DNA of 64,000 nucleotides from Actinomycetota bacterium (GTDB lineage: Bacteria > Actinomycetota > Acidimicrobiia > Acidimicrobiales > Microtrichaceae): positions 186,001 to 250,000 of the forward strand of contig JADJBW010000003.1 of NCBI GenBank assembly GCA_016703525.1. The letters are read 5' to 3'. Shown here piece by piece: positions 49,833 to 58,420 of this stretch. Made by a program: the position numbers and the translations under genes. The notes beneath the pieces were generated by a model. The model searched no databases, was not told the DNA's origin, and saw only the letters and a program-made list of their open reading frames with translations. Positions within the stretch are counted from its first letter, which is position 1. Each line of letters opens with the position of its first letter.

Positions 49833-49859
49833 ACTATAAGTCTTCTGCCAGACTGGCAA
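49833..49859 (-). promoter_or_regulatory. promoter and operator of the AbiE-like pair
   Basis: On the minus strand: TTGCCA (-35, 49854-49859), TATAGT (-10, 49833-49838; 15-base spacer, short), and the perfect inverted repeat gccagactggc (49847-49857) overlapping the -35. The -10 ends eight bases from the ATG, so the mRNA would be leaderless. Confidence 0.45.
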
Positions 49860-49883
49860 CGAACACTTATACCGCCGGCCGCG

Positions 49884-50126
49884 TCACCGCCGTCGGGTTG
49901 ACTCGCTGGTGGTCTGCGGGTGCTCGGATTGACGGCGGTCGACGAAGGCTTCGGTCGACGCTGTGGTGATGCGGACGGCTCGGCCGAAGTGAACGGTGTC
50001 GAGGTGGCCGTCTGCGATGAGCCCATAGACGGTGCTTCGGCCGATGGACGGCAGCGGGGCGGCCTCGGGGATCTTCACGAGTGGGCTGGTTTGGCGGGCG
50101 CTCTGCTCGTGTCGGTCGTGTCCCAT
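49884..50126 (-). CDS. excisionase-type helix-turn-helix protein (copy 1)
   Basis: 80 residues, ATG 50126. MerR-like/excisionase fold: VKIPEAAPLPSIGRSTVYGLIADGHLDTVHFGRAVRITTAS. Such proteins bind DNA as recombination directionality factors or repressors in mobile elements. It is strongly similar to the gene at 51907-52107 (IGRSTVYxLIAxGHLxTVHxGRxVRxTTAS). No integrase is present in the window. Confidence 0.8.
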   Translation of the reverse strand: MGHDRHEQSARQTSPLVKIPEAAPLPSIGRSTVYGLIADGHLDTVHFGRAVRITTASTEAFVDRRQSEHPQTTSESTRRR

Positions 50127-50580
50127 GTTCTGAGTAGGCCGTTGGCGGCGCCAGGATTTCGCGATCGCTCCGAGAACCTTGTCGTCTTGGGATTGCTTCC
50201 AGGTCAACCGAACCAGAGCGTCCGCCGCAGCCGACCGGCATCCGAGCTTCGGACGCTGTCGCGTGGGCGCACGAGATACTCGCTCGCTACGGGACTGCCG
50301 ACTGATCAGCTCCAACAATGCTCAAACCGGGGCTTGAGCACTCTTGGAGCTGGGGAGAATCGAAGAGTGTTCGGCGAGGGGCGCTGTATTGCTGGGGACT
50401 GGGCGCTTCGGCGGCGGAAAATCGCCCTGGGGGGAGTAACCGGGGGAGTAACGGTTCGGTGTCCTGCATTTCGGCTACTCAATCGCCGGGTGTCCCGTCC
50501 GGTAGTCGACGTTCAACGCACGCTCGGGTCCGGGTCCCCGTGCCGGTCGTAGGATGCTCGGTAACGGGTAGGGGAAGATA
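50127..50580. other. 454 bases without a supported gene
   Basis: Between excisionase-type copy 1 and the 437-residue protein. Overlapping frames are open on both strands but none has a ribosome-binding site or family character. A short direct duplication gggggagtaacc/gggggagtaacgg lies at about 50431-50456. It probably holds the promoter of the downstream gene. Confidence 0.35.
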
Positions 50581-51894
50581 TTGACTGACGACAGCAAAGC
50601 AGTGGTGCCGGTATGGACCTTGGCGACGGGTGACGTTCGAGTTCCGGCAGCGACCATTGATGGGCCGATGAACGCAGAGCGGTTGACGGAACTTCGAACG
50701 GTCTTGGCGGTGCTGGCCGACGAGCCGATTGCCACTCTCGAGCTGCATCCGTTGCCAGACGGCCTCGATCGCAAGCGCGGCATTCCACTTGACGCAGCGA
50801 GCCCGCTGGCGCAGCACCTGTCGCAGCTCATCTCGCAGTCGGCAAAGGGGTCCGCCGTCGCTGCGACCGCAACGGCCTCTGGTGAGGGGCTCTACCGAAT
50901 GGTGGTTCCAGCGAAGATTGCCGCGGATTTCAGCCAGGGCATCGTCCGCCCGATGGGATCGAAAGCGGTCGCCGGTGGGGTGCACAGCGCCCTTCGGAAC
51001 TCGAAGGGCATCGTGGCCCAGCCAATCGTTCGTTGCCGGTCCGGCGAAGCCGCAGCTGCCAGCGCAGTTGGTGGAGCTGGCGCCACCGCTGGTGTAGCAG
51101 TCGCCGGCGGCGTGACTCTCACCGTTGCCGCGCCTCTCGTTCTCATGGCGGTTGCGGTCGGAGCGAGTGCAGCGGCGGATCATCAGCGACAACAGGCCAT
51201 CGAGAGCATCACAGAACTACTCGAGCAGTTGCACGAGCAGGCGCTCGATGACGAGCGCAACGATCTGGACGGTTGCCGCGATGCCATCGACAAGGCAACT
51301 GCGGTCCTCCTGGATCAGGGGAAGCTTGGCGTGTCGCTCGGACTGGACTCGGCGGTTCATGCGATCGGGAAGGCGATTGCGGCCGCTGATCGTCGCCTTG
51401 ACGGTTGGCAGAGCGCGCTCGACAAGTTGCCCGACGGCGTCGCCGTCGATGTCGCCACCTTGACGAAATCGTTTCCGGGCGTCGGCGACCACGGTGGCAC
51501 GTTCCGCGCCCACCTCGAACTCGCGGCCTTGGCCGTAGCGTTGAAGCGGCGGGTCATCCTTCTCCAGGCTGTGGAACACGCCCAGAGCGACCCCGAGAAT
51601 CTCTTCGAGAACTTCGTCCGGGCACTCAAGTCCGACCAGCATCGCCTCGACAAGCTGGAGTCGGACATAGCCGGAGTTGTCCTGCGTCTATCGACCCTGG
51701 AGTTGTCACGCTCGCAGGCGCTACGCGCTCCCGTCTTCACGTCTCGCGAGGTTGATCGACTGATGAGCGCTTCCAATCGAATTCATGAGCTGGGCGACGG
51801 AGTGTCCGTCAACAATCGGGCGACGGACGTGGCCATCGAGATGGTTCGCAACAGGGACGGCTCTCTCGTCGTTCTCCCCGCCCTGGCGGCGTAG
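50581..51894 (+). CDS. unknown protein with glycine-rich membrane hairpin and coiled-coil region
   Basis: 437 residues; TTG start at 50581 follows aggggaag, the best ribosome-binding site in the area (ATG 50668 is the fallback). Residues ~155-205 form a Gly/Ala/Val-rich hydrophobic stretch (GGAGATAGVAVAGGVTLTVA, then LVLMAVAVGASAAAD) that could insert as a hairpin. It is flanked by helical regions rich in heptad-like Leu/Asp/Gln (SITELLEQLHEQALDDERN; HRLDKLESDIAGVVLRLSTLE). No enzymatic motif is seen. The layout recalls pore-forming or membrane-remodelling effectors, but this is inference. It is flanked by two similar excisionase-type genes. Confidence 0.7.
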   Translation: MTDDSKAVVPVWTLATGDVRVPAATIDGPMNAERLTELRTVLAVLADEPIATLELHPLPDGLDRKRGIPLDAASPLAQHLSQLISQSAKGSAVAATATASGEGLYRMVVPAKIAADFSQGIVRPMGSKAVAGGVHSALRNSKGIVAQPIVRCRSGEAAAASAVGGAGATAGVAVAGGVTLTVAAPLVLMAVAVGASAAADHQRQQAIESITELLEQLHEQALDDERNDLDGCRDAIDKATAVLLDQGKLGVSLGLDSAVHAIGKAIAAADRRLDGWQSALDKLPDGVAVDVATLTKSFPGVGDHGGTFRAHLELAALAVALKRRVILLQAVEHAQSDPENLFENFVRALKSDQHRLDKLESDIAGVVLRLSTLELSRSQALRAPVFTSREVDRLMSASNRIHELGDGVSVNNRATDVAIEMVRNRDGSLVVLPALAA

Positions 51895-51906
51895 TCCCCC
51901 GATCTA

Positions 51907-52107
51907 TTAGCGCTGACCGGAGCGCTCGCGGTCGACGAAAGCCTCGATCGAGGCGGTGGTGACTCGGACCGAGCGGCCGATGTGGACCGTCTCGAGGTGG
52001 CCGAGCGCAATGAGTTCGTAGACGGTGCTGCGACCGATGGCGAGAAGATCGGCGGCCTCGGGAATCCTCAGCAGAAGTGCGACGGTGCGTGTCCCGGTTG
52101 AGCTCAT
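51907..52107 (-). CDS. excisionase-type helix-turn-helix protein (copy 2)
   Basis: 66 residues from ATG 52107 (GTG 52113 is possible). LLRIPEAADLLAIGRSTVYELIALGHLETVHIGRSVRVTTASIEAFVD is a close paralogue of the protein at 49884-50126. Convergent with the 437-residue protein, ending 12 bases from its stop. Likely DNA-binding directionality factor or repressor. Confidence 0.82.
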   Translation of the reverse strand: MSSTGTRTVALLLRIPEAADLLAIGRSTVYELIALGHLETVHIGRSVRVTTASIEAFVDRERSGQR

Positions 52108-52142
52108 GCCCACCTAAGCGCGCGGAGGTCCAAGAGCCGGCA

Positions 52143-52859
52143 TCAGGTCGGAGCCGAGTACGCCCGCTGCCTCGGTCGGTAACCGGCATGGGCGAGCCAG
52201 GAACGCGCTCGACCGTGCCGGCGTTCGTGCGAGAACCGGTACCAGTCGTCCTCGAGATCCGGATAGCTGCGGAGGGCATCTTTGAACCGCCGGAAGGCAC
52301 CACGGCCTTCTATCGCGACGGTGAGTCGCTCTGAGGCTGTGGGGTCCGTGACGGCAGAGATGAAATCCTGCATGTCTCGGTAGGCGGCTCGTCCGCCGAG
52401 CGATGGAACAGCCAGCCAGCGACCGGAGTCGTCGTCGAAGTCTGGACGGTGCTCGTCGAACTCATCGAATGCGTCGAGCATGTCCCGGTTCCAGGTGTCG
52501 CCGGTGTTGAGGTCGATCCAGCCGCCATCTCCGTTGCCCGAGTCGAGAAGATCGGCAACCTCGTCGAGGTCGACCAGGAGCGCAGGCAGGCGGAGCCCGT
52601 TGGAGTCCGGATCCAGTGCGGACTCCAAGTCTTCTGCGAGTTCCTCGTCGCCGTCCCACCGGCGGCCCCTGAGAACGTCGGCGCAATGCCTCGCGATGGG
52701 CCGAACTCCCTCCGACCCATTCTCGATCGCAGCGATGAGCCCGCTGCCGACCTGCTGCGCCCAGCCCTCGAGGTTGACACCAGCCATGGCTGCGACGATC
52801 CGGTCACCATCGCCCGAGACAAGTGCCGCCCGCATCTCTTGCCGATGTTGGCTATTCAC
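52143..52859 (-). CDS. UPF0158 family protein
   Basis: 238 residues; GTG 52859 chosen because upstream codons look non-coding. Acidic protein with the UPF0158 pattern: ALLVDLDEVADLLD, GWIDLNTGDTWNRDML, and near the end DWYRFSHERRHGRARSWLAHAG. Function unknown. It is the first of the island genes upstream (on the minus strand) of excisionase copy 2. Confidence 0.75.
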   Translation of the reverse strand: MNSQHRQEMRAALVSGDGDRIVAAMAGVNLEGWAQQVGSGLIAAIENGSEGVRPIARHCADVLRGRRWDGDEELAEDLESALDPDSNGLRLPALLVDLDEVADLLDSGNGDGGWIDLNTGDTWNRDMLDAFDEFDEHRPDFDDDSGRWLAVPSLGGRAAYRDMQDFISAVTDPTASERLTVAIEGRGAFRRFKDALRSYPDLEDDWYRFSHERRHGRARSWLAHAGYRPRQRAYSAPT

Positions 52860-53114
52860 TCGGTGATTCTCTCGCGTCTGTGGATCGAGCGTCGGCGCCA
52901 ATCGATCACCATGCGGCGAGGGTGGATCTTCCCGGCCGGGTTGTTCGGGAACGAATTCACGACATCGACGAAAGGTCACCTGGAATCACAGTCTGGCTCC
53001 CAGGGGAGCGGGTCCGGTCGCCCGGGTGTCGTTTGACTCGGCAGAGTCAAGGCTCGATCGGTCAGTGTCAGACCTGCGTATCAGGATGAACCTGATGAAC
53101 AAGGAAGCGGGCCG

Positions 53115-53573
53115 ATGATGGCGAGCGGGGACCGTCGTCGGTCCACCCTCGATTGGCTGATCGCCAACCCTGTGATGACGATTCGGCCGTGGCGTGACGA
53201 GGTGATCGAGCAGCAAGGGTTCGACGCCCGACATGCCTACGTCGAGACGTACTGGCTACCGGTCCTCGGCCCATCGGCGGTCCTGGCTCTCCGACGGTTC
53301 GCCGACTGGCTGGACAACCGGCCGGCCGGTGCCCAGGTCGATCTCATCGACCTCGGAGCGTTCCTCGGCCTCGGCGCGGGTACCGGTCGCCACACCCAGA
53401 TCAACCGCACCATCGGCCGGCTCATCGACTTCGGCATGGCCCGCATCTGCGGAGACCACCTTGAGGTCCGGACCGTAGTTCCGCCGGTGCCGCTCCGGGT
53501 TCGCAAGCGTCTCCCACCGGTCTTGGCCGACACCCTCGCCGACCGCGACCGGCGTTGCCTCGACCGCACATGA
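53115..53573 (+). CDS. unknown element-borne protein, candidate replication/partition accessory
   Basis: 152 residues; ATG 53115 after aggaag. Composition is helical with FGFDARHAYVETYWLPVLGP-like segments (QGFDARHAYVETYWLPVLGP), ALRRFADWLDNRPAGAQVDL and a winged-helix-like region INRTIGRLIDFGMARICGD. This suggests DNA binding. It stands directly before repeated operator-like sites and a ParA-like ATPase. I do not recognise the family. Confidence 0.6.
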   Translation: MMASGDRRRSTLDWLIANPVMTIRPWRDEVIEQQGFDARHAYVETYWLPVLGPSAVLALRRFADWLDNRPAGAQVDLIDLGAFLGLGAGTGRHTQINRTIGRLIDFGMARICGDHLEVRTVVPPVPLRVRKRLPPVLADTLADRDRRCLDRT

Positions 53574-53612
53574 CCCAGCTGTGGTCGGTCGAGGAAGCCG
53601 CCCACCACCGCC

Positions 53613-53665
53613 GTGGTCACCCCTGACCACTTGACCACCACCGAAGTGGTCACCCCTGACCACTT
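53613..53665 (+). repeat. paired GTGGTCA-cccc-TGACCAC sites upstream of the ParA-like gene
   Basis: gtggtcacccctgaccactt occurs at 53613 and again exactly 33 bases later at 53646. Each copy is itself an inverted repeat (TGGTCA/TGACCA; the second extends to AAGTGGTCA/TGACCACTT), and between them lies gaccacc...gaagtggtc, a further half-site pair. They end 22 bases before the ATPase ATG. Likely binding sites of a partition protein or autorepressor. Confidence 0.7.
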
Positions 53666-53687
53666 CCAACCTCACCAGGAGAACACC

Positions 53688-54296
53688 ATGCAAACCATCG
53701 AGTTCATCGGCGTCAGAGGAGGACACGGCACCACCACCGTCGCCCTCGTCGCCGCAGCGACCCTCGCCAATCGAGGACCAACTGGCATCGCCGCCCACGA
53801 CCCCGACGCAGTGTGCGTTGCCGTCGGCACAACGACCGGCGAGCTTCCGCTCCCGCTCGCCAACCACCTCGACCTCAAGTTCGACGGAACCGACATCGAC
53901 ATCGTGGACGCCGGGACGCTCGAGCAATACCTCGACGTCGGCCCGTTCGACGACGAGCCCGCACGGGCCGTTCAGAGCTCCTGTGAGCGCCTCCGCATCG
54001 GAGTGCTGCGAGGACCCGACTACGTCGGCCTCCGCACGCTGTGCGGCCACCAGGAAGCGCAGCTGGACGGGATCATCGTCGTGGCCGAGGCTGGTCGGGC
54101 GCTCGATGCCCGAGACGTCGAGCACGTCACCGGCCGGGCCGTTGTCGCCGTCGTCGACCACACCCCGGCCGTCGCCCGAGCGATCGACGCCGGCCTTCTG
54201 TTGAGCCGCTGCCGTGTGCTTCGTGAGTTCGCCCAGCTTCGTGACTGGGTCGCCCAGATCGTCTCCCAGGAGGCCCCATGCGCAGCTCACGCGTGA
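53688..54296 (+). CDS. ParA/MinD-like P-loop ATPase with degenerate Walker A
   Basis: 202 residues; ATG 53688 with aggag upstream. N-terminal loop IEFIGVRGGHGTTTVALVAA occupies the deviant Walker A position (usual KGGxGKT) but has His-Gly where Lys-Gly/Gly-Lys is expected. Later DIDIVDAGTLEQYLD resembles Walker B and VVAVVDHTPA the switch. Short, like compact plasmid ParA or septum-site relatives. With tandem inverted repeats just upstream it looks like a partition or copy-control module of an integrated element. Loss of the P-loop Lys leaves ATPase activity uncertain. Confidence 0.6.
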   Translation: MQTIEFIGVRGGHGTTTVALVAAATLANRGPTGIAAHDPDAVCVAVGTTTGELPLPLANHLDLKFDGTDIDIVDAGTLEQYLDVGPFDDEPARAVQSSCERLRIGVLRGPDYVGLRTLCGHQEAQLDGIIVVAEAGRALDARDVEHVTGRAVVAVVDHTPAVARAIDAGLLLSRCRVLREFAQLRDWVAQIVSQEAPCAAHA

Positions 54297-55002
54297 CCCG
54301 TCCCGCACCTCTCGATCCGCCCTCATGGACCGTGGTAAGGAAGTGGCACAGACTGGCTTGTTCCGCAAGCGGAACAAGCTGACGGTTCACACTCGAGGCG
54401 TCGCGTCGCGTAGCGTCGCGACGGCCGTTGGCCGACTCGCGGTATGCGGCGACCGCCCGTTGACGCGGCCGCCACCGAGCTCGGTGAGCCACTCTGAGTC
54501 GACAATCCCGCGGGAGCAGTACGACCGCACGGGAAGGCTAGGCGCAACGATCGATGTAGTGCGGACCATGGATGGCCCCAAGTAGGTCAACTCCAGTCGG
54601 GAGAATCAGCCGATCTTCGCTGTGCTCGACCGGATTGTTCGACACTTCCACGACAGGCCGTTAGGGTCATGAGATGTCGGTTCAGCCATCATGGAACAGG
54701 CCCTCGGGGCCCTACGGTCATCCGAACCCTGGCGCGAGTTGTTCCACGGCTGTCGTCGTGCCTGTCGTGCTCTCGGGAGCGCTTCTGCTGATGTGCCGGT
54801 CCTCTGTGCGGCGTTGGGTATCCAACGCATCTGGGACCAATTGATCCCGCGCGTGAGCGCGTGTTTCGGATGACAACGACGCAAATTGGGCTGCCTGGCG
54901 GTCCTGTTAGATTCATCGCATTGGGAGGATGAGAGTTGTTGCGGAGCAAGTGGGGTTGCAACGATCTGTACGACGGTCTCTGAGAATCTGCGACCTCAGC
55001 GC
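54297..55002. other. about 700 bases without a supported gene
   Basis: Holds a perfect palindrome at 54357 and short cgtcgcg repeats (54400-54425). Small frames exist on both strands (for example plus 54691-54873, minus 54606-54884), but none has convincing start signals or family character. Confidence 0.4.
54357..54378. promoter_or_regulatory. perfect 22-base palindrome downstream of the ParA-like gene
   Basis: cttgttccgc-aa-gcggaacaag, 10-bp arms with a 2-base centre. Too tight for an efficient hairpin terminator and lacking a T-run, so a protein-binding site (operator or centromere) is more likely. Confidence 0.5.
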
Positions 55003-55674
55003 ATGGACGTCGGCACGGAGGGTGGGTATCGGGCATTGGTCCGTCGTTCGCCGCGGCCGAGCGAGCGGCACATGCGGAGTTTCGCCCGTTTCGTGTCGGA
55101 GGATCACTCCTGGTACAAGAAGCTCCCGTTCGGCGGCGAGGGAGAGCCGTTCTTCCTGTACCTGAGTCCCCATGTCCACGAGGCAGCAATCGAGACCGTT
55201 GACGGGGGGCGCGCGTGGCGGGCGATCGTGCGCGACGGGAAGCGGGAATCGATCTTCGCGTCGTACGCCATCGATCTTCGAGACGGCGACGTGCCGCCGG
55301 ACCTTCCGATGTCGGTTGACCACTACGCGGAGAACATGACCACGGTGGACCGGCACAAGTACTTCGGACGATGGAACTATTGGAACTTCGGCCGACCGGA
55401 TCAACCTCGAGCGAACGCCCTCGCGAGCGCTGCTGCTGGGTTGCGGGTGCCTGATGACGCGGGGGTGGACTTGGTCGTACCGCCCGAGGTCCTCGATCTG
55501 GGGTTGGTGTACCTGCGGGCCACGGTCAGCCCCAGGCTGGGCCCGGAAGCAGCACGCTTCGAGGCATTCCGGAGGGAATCCGGGGGTCCCTCGGCGGCGG
55601 ATGACCGTGCGTCCCAGCTGCGCGAGTTGCTGCATGCGATGCGGAGGGTGGTCGGCTGGGTCTACGAAACTTGA
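55003..55674 (+). CDS. unknown protein
   Basis: 223 residues; ATG 55003 is the first start before the conserved-looking part (an upstream frame to 54886 is open). Features FARFVSEDHSWYKKLPFGGE, FFLYLSPHVH, SVDHYAENMTTVDRHKYFGRWNYWNFG and a Glu/Arg-rich helical end. High Trp/Tyr/His content suggests a folded globular, perhaps nucleotide- or metal-handling, domain. I do not recognise the family. Its last 13 bases overlap the next gene on the opposite strand. Confidence 0.65.
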   Translation: MDVGTEGGYRALVRRSPRPSERHMRSFARFVSEDHSWYKKLPFGGEGEPFFLYLSPHVHEAAIETVDGGRAWRAIVRDGKRESIFASYAIDLRDGDVPPDLPMSVDHYAENMTTVDRHKYFGRWNYWNFGRPDQPRANALASAAAGLRVPDDAGVDLVVPPEVLDLGLVYLRATVSPRLGPEAARFEAFRRESGGPSAADDRASQLRELLHAMRRVVGWVYET

Positions 55675-56387
55675 CCGGCGTTTACGAGTTCGACGTAGAG
55701 GTAGCGGGCGATGTCGCGTTCGACGACGGGGGTTTGGCTGGCGAACCCGTTGATGTCGTGGGCGCCGGCGAGGAAGCGACGGCTCTGCCGCCGGACGGTG
55801 TATTCGACGTGTCGTGGGATGAGGATGCCGGGCGCTGGGTGGTCGTCGTTGATGAGTCGGGTGGGTGGGACGGTCACGGCTGTCCGGACGAACGGTGCGA
55901 TGGCGCGGCCGATGCGATAGTTGAGTTCTCCGTGGGCGCCGGCAGCGACGATCGCCTCGACCATGTCGCTCAGGGTTGGTGAGGGGGAGGGTCGGGGGCG
56001 GTACCGGTGCCGACGCCAGGCGGGGTCGAGTGGGTACCGAAGATGGGAGATGGCGTGTTCACCGATGACGCCGGGAGGGAGAAGACGGCGGAAGTAGTCG
56101 AGTCGGACCTCGAGTGGTGCGGTCGCGAGTTCGGGGTTCTTGTCGACGGTTCGGGTTGCCCAAGCGGTGAGCGGCCCGATCTTGTCGGCGGCTCGGCGTT
56201 CGCTGACCATGTAGGCGAGTTCGTGTTTGGACTCCCAGGTGAGGTCGCCGTCGTAGTCGTCGGGATCGGCGAGTCGAGAGAGTGTGCGGAGTTGGGCGCG
56301 GCTTCGGGCGCGTTCGGCGCGGTGGATGCGTGCCCCTTCGGCGCGGGACCAGCCGCGAGCGGTGCTCGGGAGCACCGAGCGCGCCAT
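55662..56387 (-). CDS. unknown basic protein
   Basis: 241 residues, ATG 56387. N-terminus is Arg-rich (RAEGARIHRAERARSRAQL), followed by DLTWESKHELAYMVSERRAADKIG, DYFRRLLPPGVIGEHA and a C-terminal region HVEYTVRRQSRRFLAGAHDI. Probably nucleic-acid-associated given the charge. No family recognised. Overlaps the convergent gene by 13 bases. Confidence 0.6.
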   Translation of the reverse strand: MARSVLPSTARGWSRAEGARIHRAERARSRAQLRTLSRLADPDDYDGDLTWESKHELAYMVSERRAADKIGPLTAWATRTVDKNPELATAPLEVRLDYFRRLLPPGVIGEHAISHLRYPLDPAWRRHRYRPRPSPSPTLSDMVEAIVAAGAHGELNYRIGRAIAPFVRTAVTVPPTRLINDDHPAPGILIPRHVEYTVRRQSRRFLAGAHDINGFASQTPVVERDIARYLYVELVNAGQVS

Positions 56388-56623
56388 GTCGCGTGCCTTT
56401 CGTGATGGTTGTGCATGATGGCCTCCTCGTGGGAAGGCCGGCTCGGATCATGTGGGTTGATCCGATGGGTACCGGCTCATAGCCTCGGCATTTCCATCAC
56501 CTCGCTCCGTTCTCTGTTTGGGCAGCCGATGAACATCGCGCCGATCCGCGGATTCGTCAACCAATTTCTGCCCCGATTCGAAATTCGTTTGCCGCCGTTG
56601 GCGGGTCGTGGCTGACTGGTGTG

Positions 56624-57232
56624 ATGGCCCGCTGGTTCACGTCCGATCTTCACCTCGGGCATGCGAACATCATCCGGTACTGCGACCGGCCGTTTCACTC
56701 GGTCGGCGAGATGAACGCGGCGCTGATTTCGCGGTGGAACGAGGTGGTCGCTCCCGACGACGAGGTATGGGTGCTCGGCGACTTCGCCATGGGGCGGCTG
56801 GAAGAGACGCTTCCGCTGACCGGTGCGCTCGCAGGGCGAAAGACGCTGCTGACCGGCAACCACGACCCCTGTTGGGCGGGAAAGAAGGGCAGGACTCCCG
56901 ACAGCGTCGCGCAGTGGCGGGGCGAGTACTACCGGGCGGGGTTCGAGACGATCCTCGACGGTTGTGTCGAGCTGAACCTGGGCGCCAAGCGTGTGTTGGC
57001 CTGCCATTTCCCCTACCGGGGTGACAGCGGGGACCACGATCGGTACCTCGACCACCGGCCGAGCGACGACGGATCGACATGGCTCCTGCACGGCCACATC
57101 CACGAGAACGGGTGCATCGAGGATCGGATGATCAACGTGGGAGTTGACGTGTGGGACTTCCGCCCGGTGAGCGAGAGCGATCTGGTCGACCTGATCGAGC
57201 TCTCGGAGGAGTCGGCGCCACTCCGGCCCTGA
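56624..57232 (+). CDS. calcineurin-like metallophosphoesterase, phage type
   Basis: 202 residues; ATG 56624 (GTG one codon earlier also possible). All metal motifs: FTSDLHLGH, VLGDFAMG, LTGNHD, CHFPY, LHGHIHE, followed by NVGVDVW. This compact single-domain form is common in phages and mobile elements and acts on phosphodiester or phosphoprotein substrates in the cytosol. It precedes the MoxR operon by 92 bases on the same strand. Confidence 0.85.
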   Translation: MARWFTSDLHLGHANIIRYCDRPFHSVGEMNAALISRWNEVVAPDDEVWVLGDFAMGRLEETLPLTGALAGRKTLLTGNHDPCWAGKKGRTPDSVAQWRGEYYRAGFETILDGCVELNLGAKRVLACHFPYRGDSGDHDRYLDHRPSDDGSTWLLHGHIHENGCIEDRMINVGVDVWDFRPVSESDLVDLIELSEESAPLRP

Positions 57233-57324
57233 ATCTCTGCTTTCGGATAACTCTGTTGCGCCGGCTGCGAACGTGTGTTCGTATGGTTGCTCGTTGTCGT
57301 GCGGACGGTCTCGGAGGTGGTTCG

Positions 57325-58410
57325 GTGGGGAATGCGGTGCGTGAGGCGCTGTCGGTTGCGGTGCAGATGGGCCAGCCGGTGCTGTTGTGGGGCGGCCCTG
57401 GTGAGGGCAAGTCGGCGGTGGTCGAGCAGGTCGCGGCTCAGCTCGGCCGACCGTGCGAGGTCGTGATCGGGAGCGTCCGGGAGGCGTCGGATTTCGCCGG
57501 TCTGCCGATGCGGGTGGGGGATTCGGTGTCGTTCGTGCCGCCGCGCTGGGCGAGCCGTTGCATCGATCGGCCCGACACGGTGGTGTTCCTCGACGAGCTG
57601 ACGACGGCACAGCCGTCGGTTCAGGCGGCGATGTTGCGCGTGGTGTTGGAACGCGAGGTGGGCGACCTGAGCCTGCCCGACACGGTGTCGATCGTCGCTG
57701 CGGCGAACCCGCCCGAGACGTCCGCTGGCGGCGATGACTTGTCGGCGCCGCTTGCGAACCGGTTCTGCCATCTCGACTGGGAGGCCGACCTCGGGCAGTG
57801 GGTGTCGGGCATGTTGCGGGGTTGGGAGCCGTCAGCGCTTCCGGTTGTCCCGTCGGCGCGGGCGACCCACGAGTTGCGGTGGCGGGCGCTGGTGGCGGCG
57901 TTCATCAAGGCCCGCCCGTCACTGTTGCGCCTGGTGCCGACCGATGCGGTCTCCCAAGGGCACGCATGGCCCTCGCCGCGCACGTGGGATCGGGTCCACC
58001 GAGTCGCTGCAGCCGCAGATGCTGCGTCGGCAGGCAAGGCGGTGCGGGCCATCCTGGTCGAGGGCTTGGTGGGGCCCGGCGCGGCGATCGAGTTCCTCCG
58101 CTACGCCGAGGAGGTCGATCTTCCCGATCCCGAGGCGGTGCTGGCCGACCCATCGACGTTGCGCCTCGATCCGCGTGTCGACCTGTTGCTGGCGAGCCTT
58201 GCGGCGGTGACCACCGCGGTCGCGATGGAGTGCACCCAACAACGTTGGGAGGCCGCATGGGAGGTGCTGGCAGTGGTGTGTGATCAGGGTCGCGCCGACA
58301 TCGCAGCGTTGGCGGCGACCGAGCTGCTGGAGTTGCGTGACGCCGACTGGCCGGCGCCGCGTTCGGTTGCCACATTCCTGCCGATCCTGCGCGAAGCAGC
58401 GCTCCTGTGA
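57325..58410 (+). CDS. MoxR-type AAA+ ATPase
   Basis: 361 residues. GTG 57325 is chosen because GGAGG lies seven bases upstream. Walker A WGGPGEGKS, sensor/pore segment GDSVSFVPPRWASR, Walker B VVFLDELTTA, VQAAMLRVVLEREVGD, sensor 1 VAAANPPE, sensor 2 region LANRFCHLDW: the MoxR pattern. MoxR ATPases act as chaperones that load or remodel VWA-domain partners; such a partner gene starts 10 bases downstream. Operon of three genes, 57325-60661. Confidence 0.87.
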   Translation: MGNAVREALSVAVQMGQPVLLWGGPGEGKSAVVEQVAAQLGRPCEVVIGSVREASDFAGLPMRVGDSVSFVPPRWASRCIDRPDTVVFLDELTTAQPSVQAAMLRVVLEREVGDLSLPDTVSIVAAANPPETSAGGDDLSAPLANRFCHLDWEADLGQWVSGMLRGWEPSALPVVPSARATHELRWRALVAAFIKARPSLLRLVPTDAVSQGHAWPSPRTWDRVHRVAAAADAASAGKAVRAILVEGLVGPGAAIEFLRYAEEVDLPDPEAVLADPSTLRLDPRVDLLLASLAAVTTAVAMECTQQRWEAAWEVLAVVCDQGRADIAALAATELLELRDADWPAPRSVATFLPILREAALL

Positions 58411-58420
58411 GCTTGCGGTC

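Noticed and set aside
48342..50456. shared gggggagtaacgg at about 48344 and 50444 as att-site direct repeats
   Set aside because: 13 bases of low-complexity GC-rich sequence are expected by chance in 64 kb, the 50.4 kb copy is part of a local duplication, and no integrase is present.
53613..53687. N-terminal extension of the ParA-like protein from GTG 53613
   Set aside because: The extension is encoded by the operator-like repeats themselves, whereas ATG 53688 has an aggag site and begins at the beta strand of the fold.
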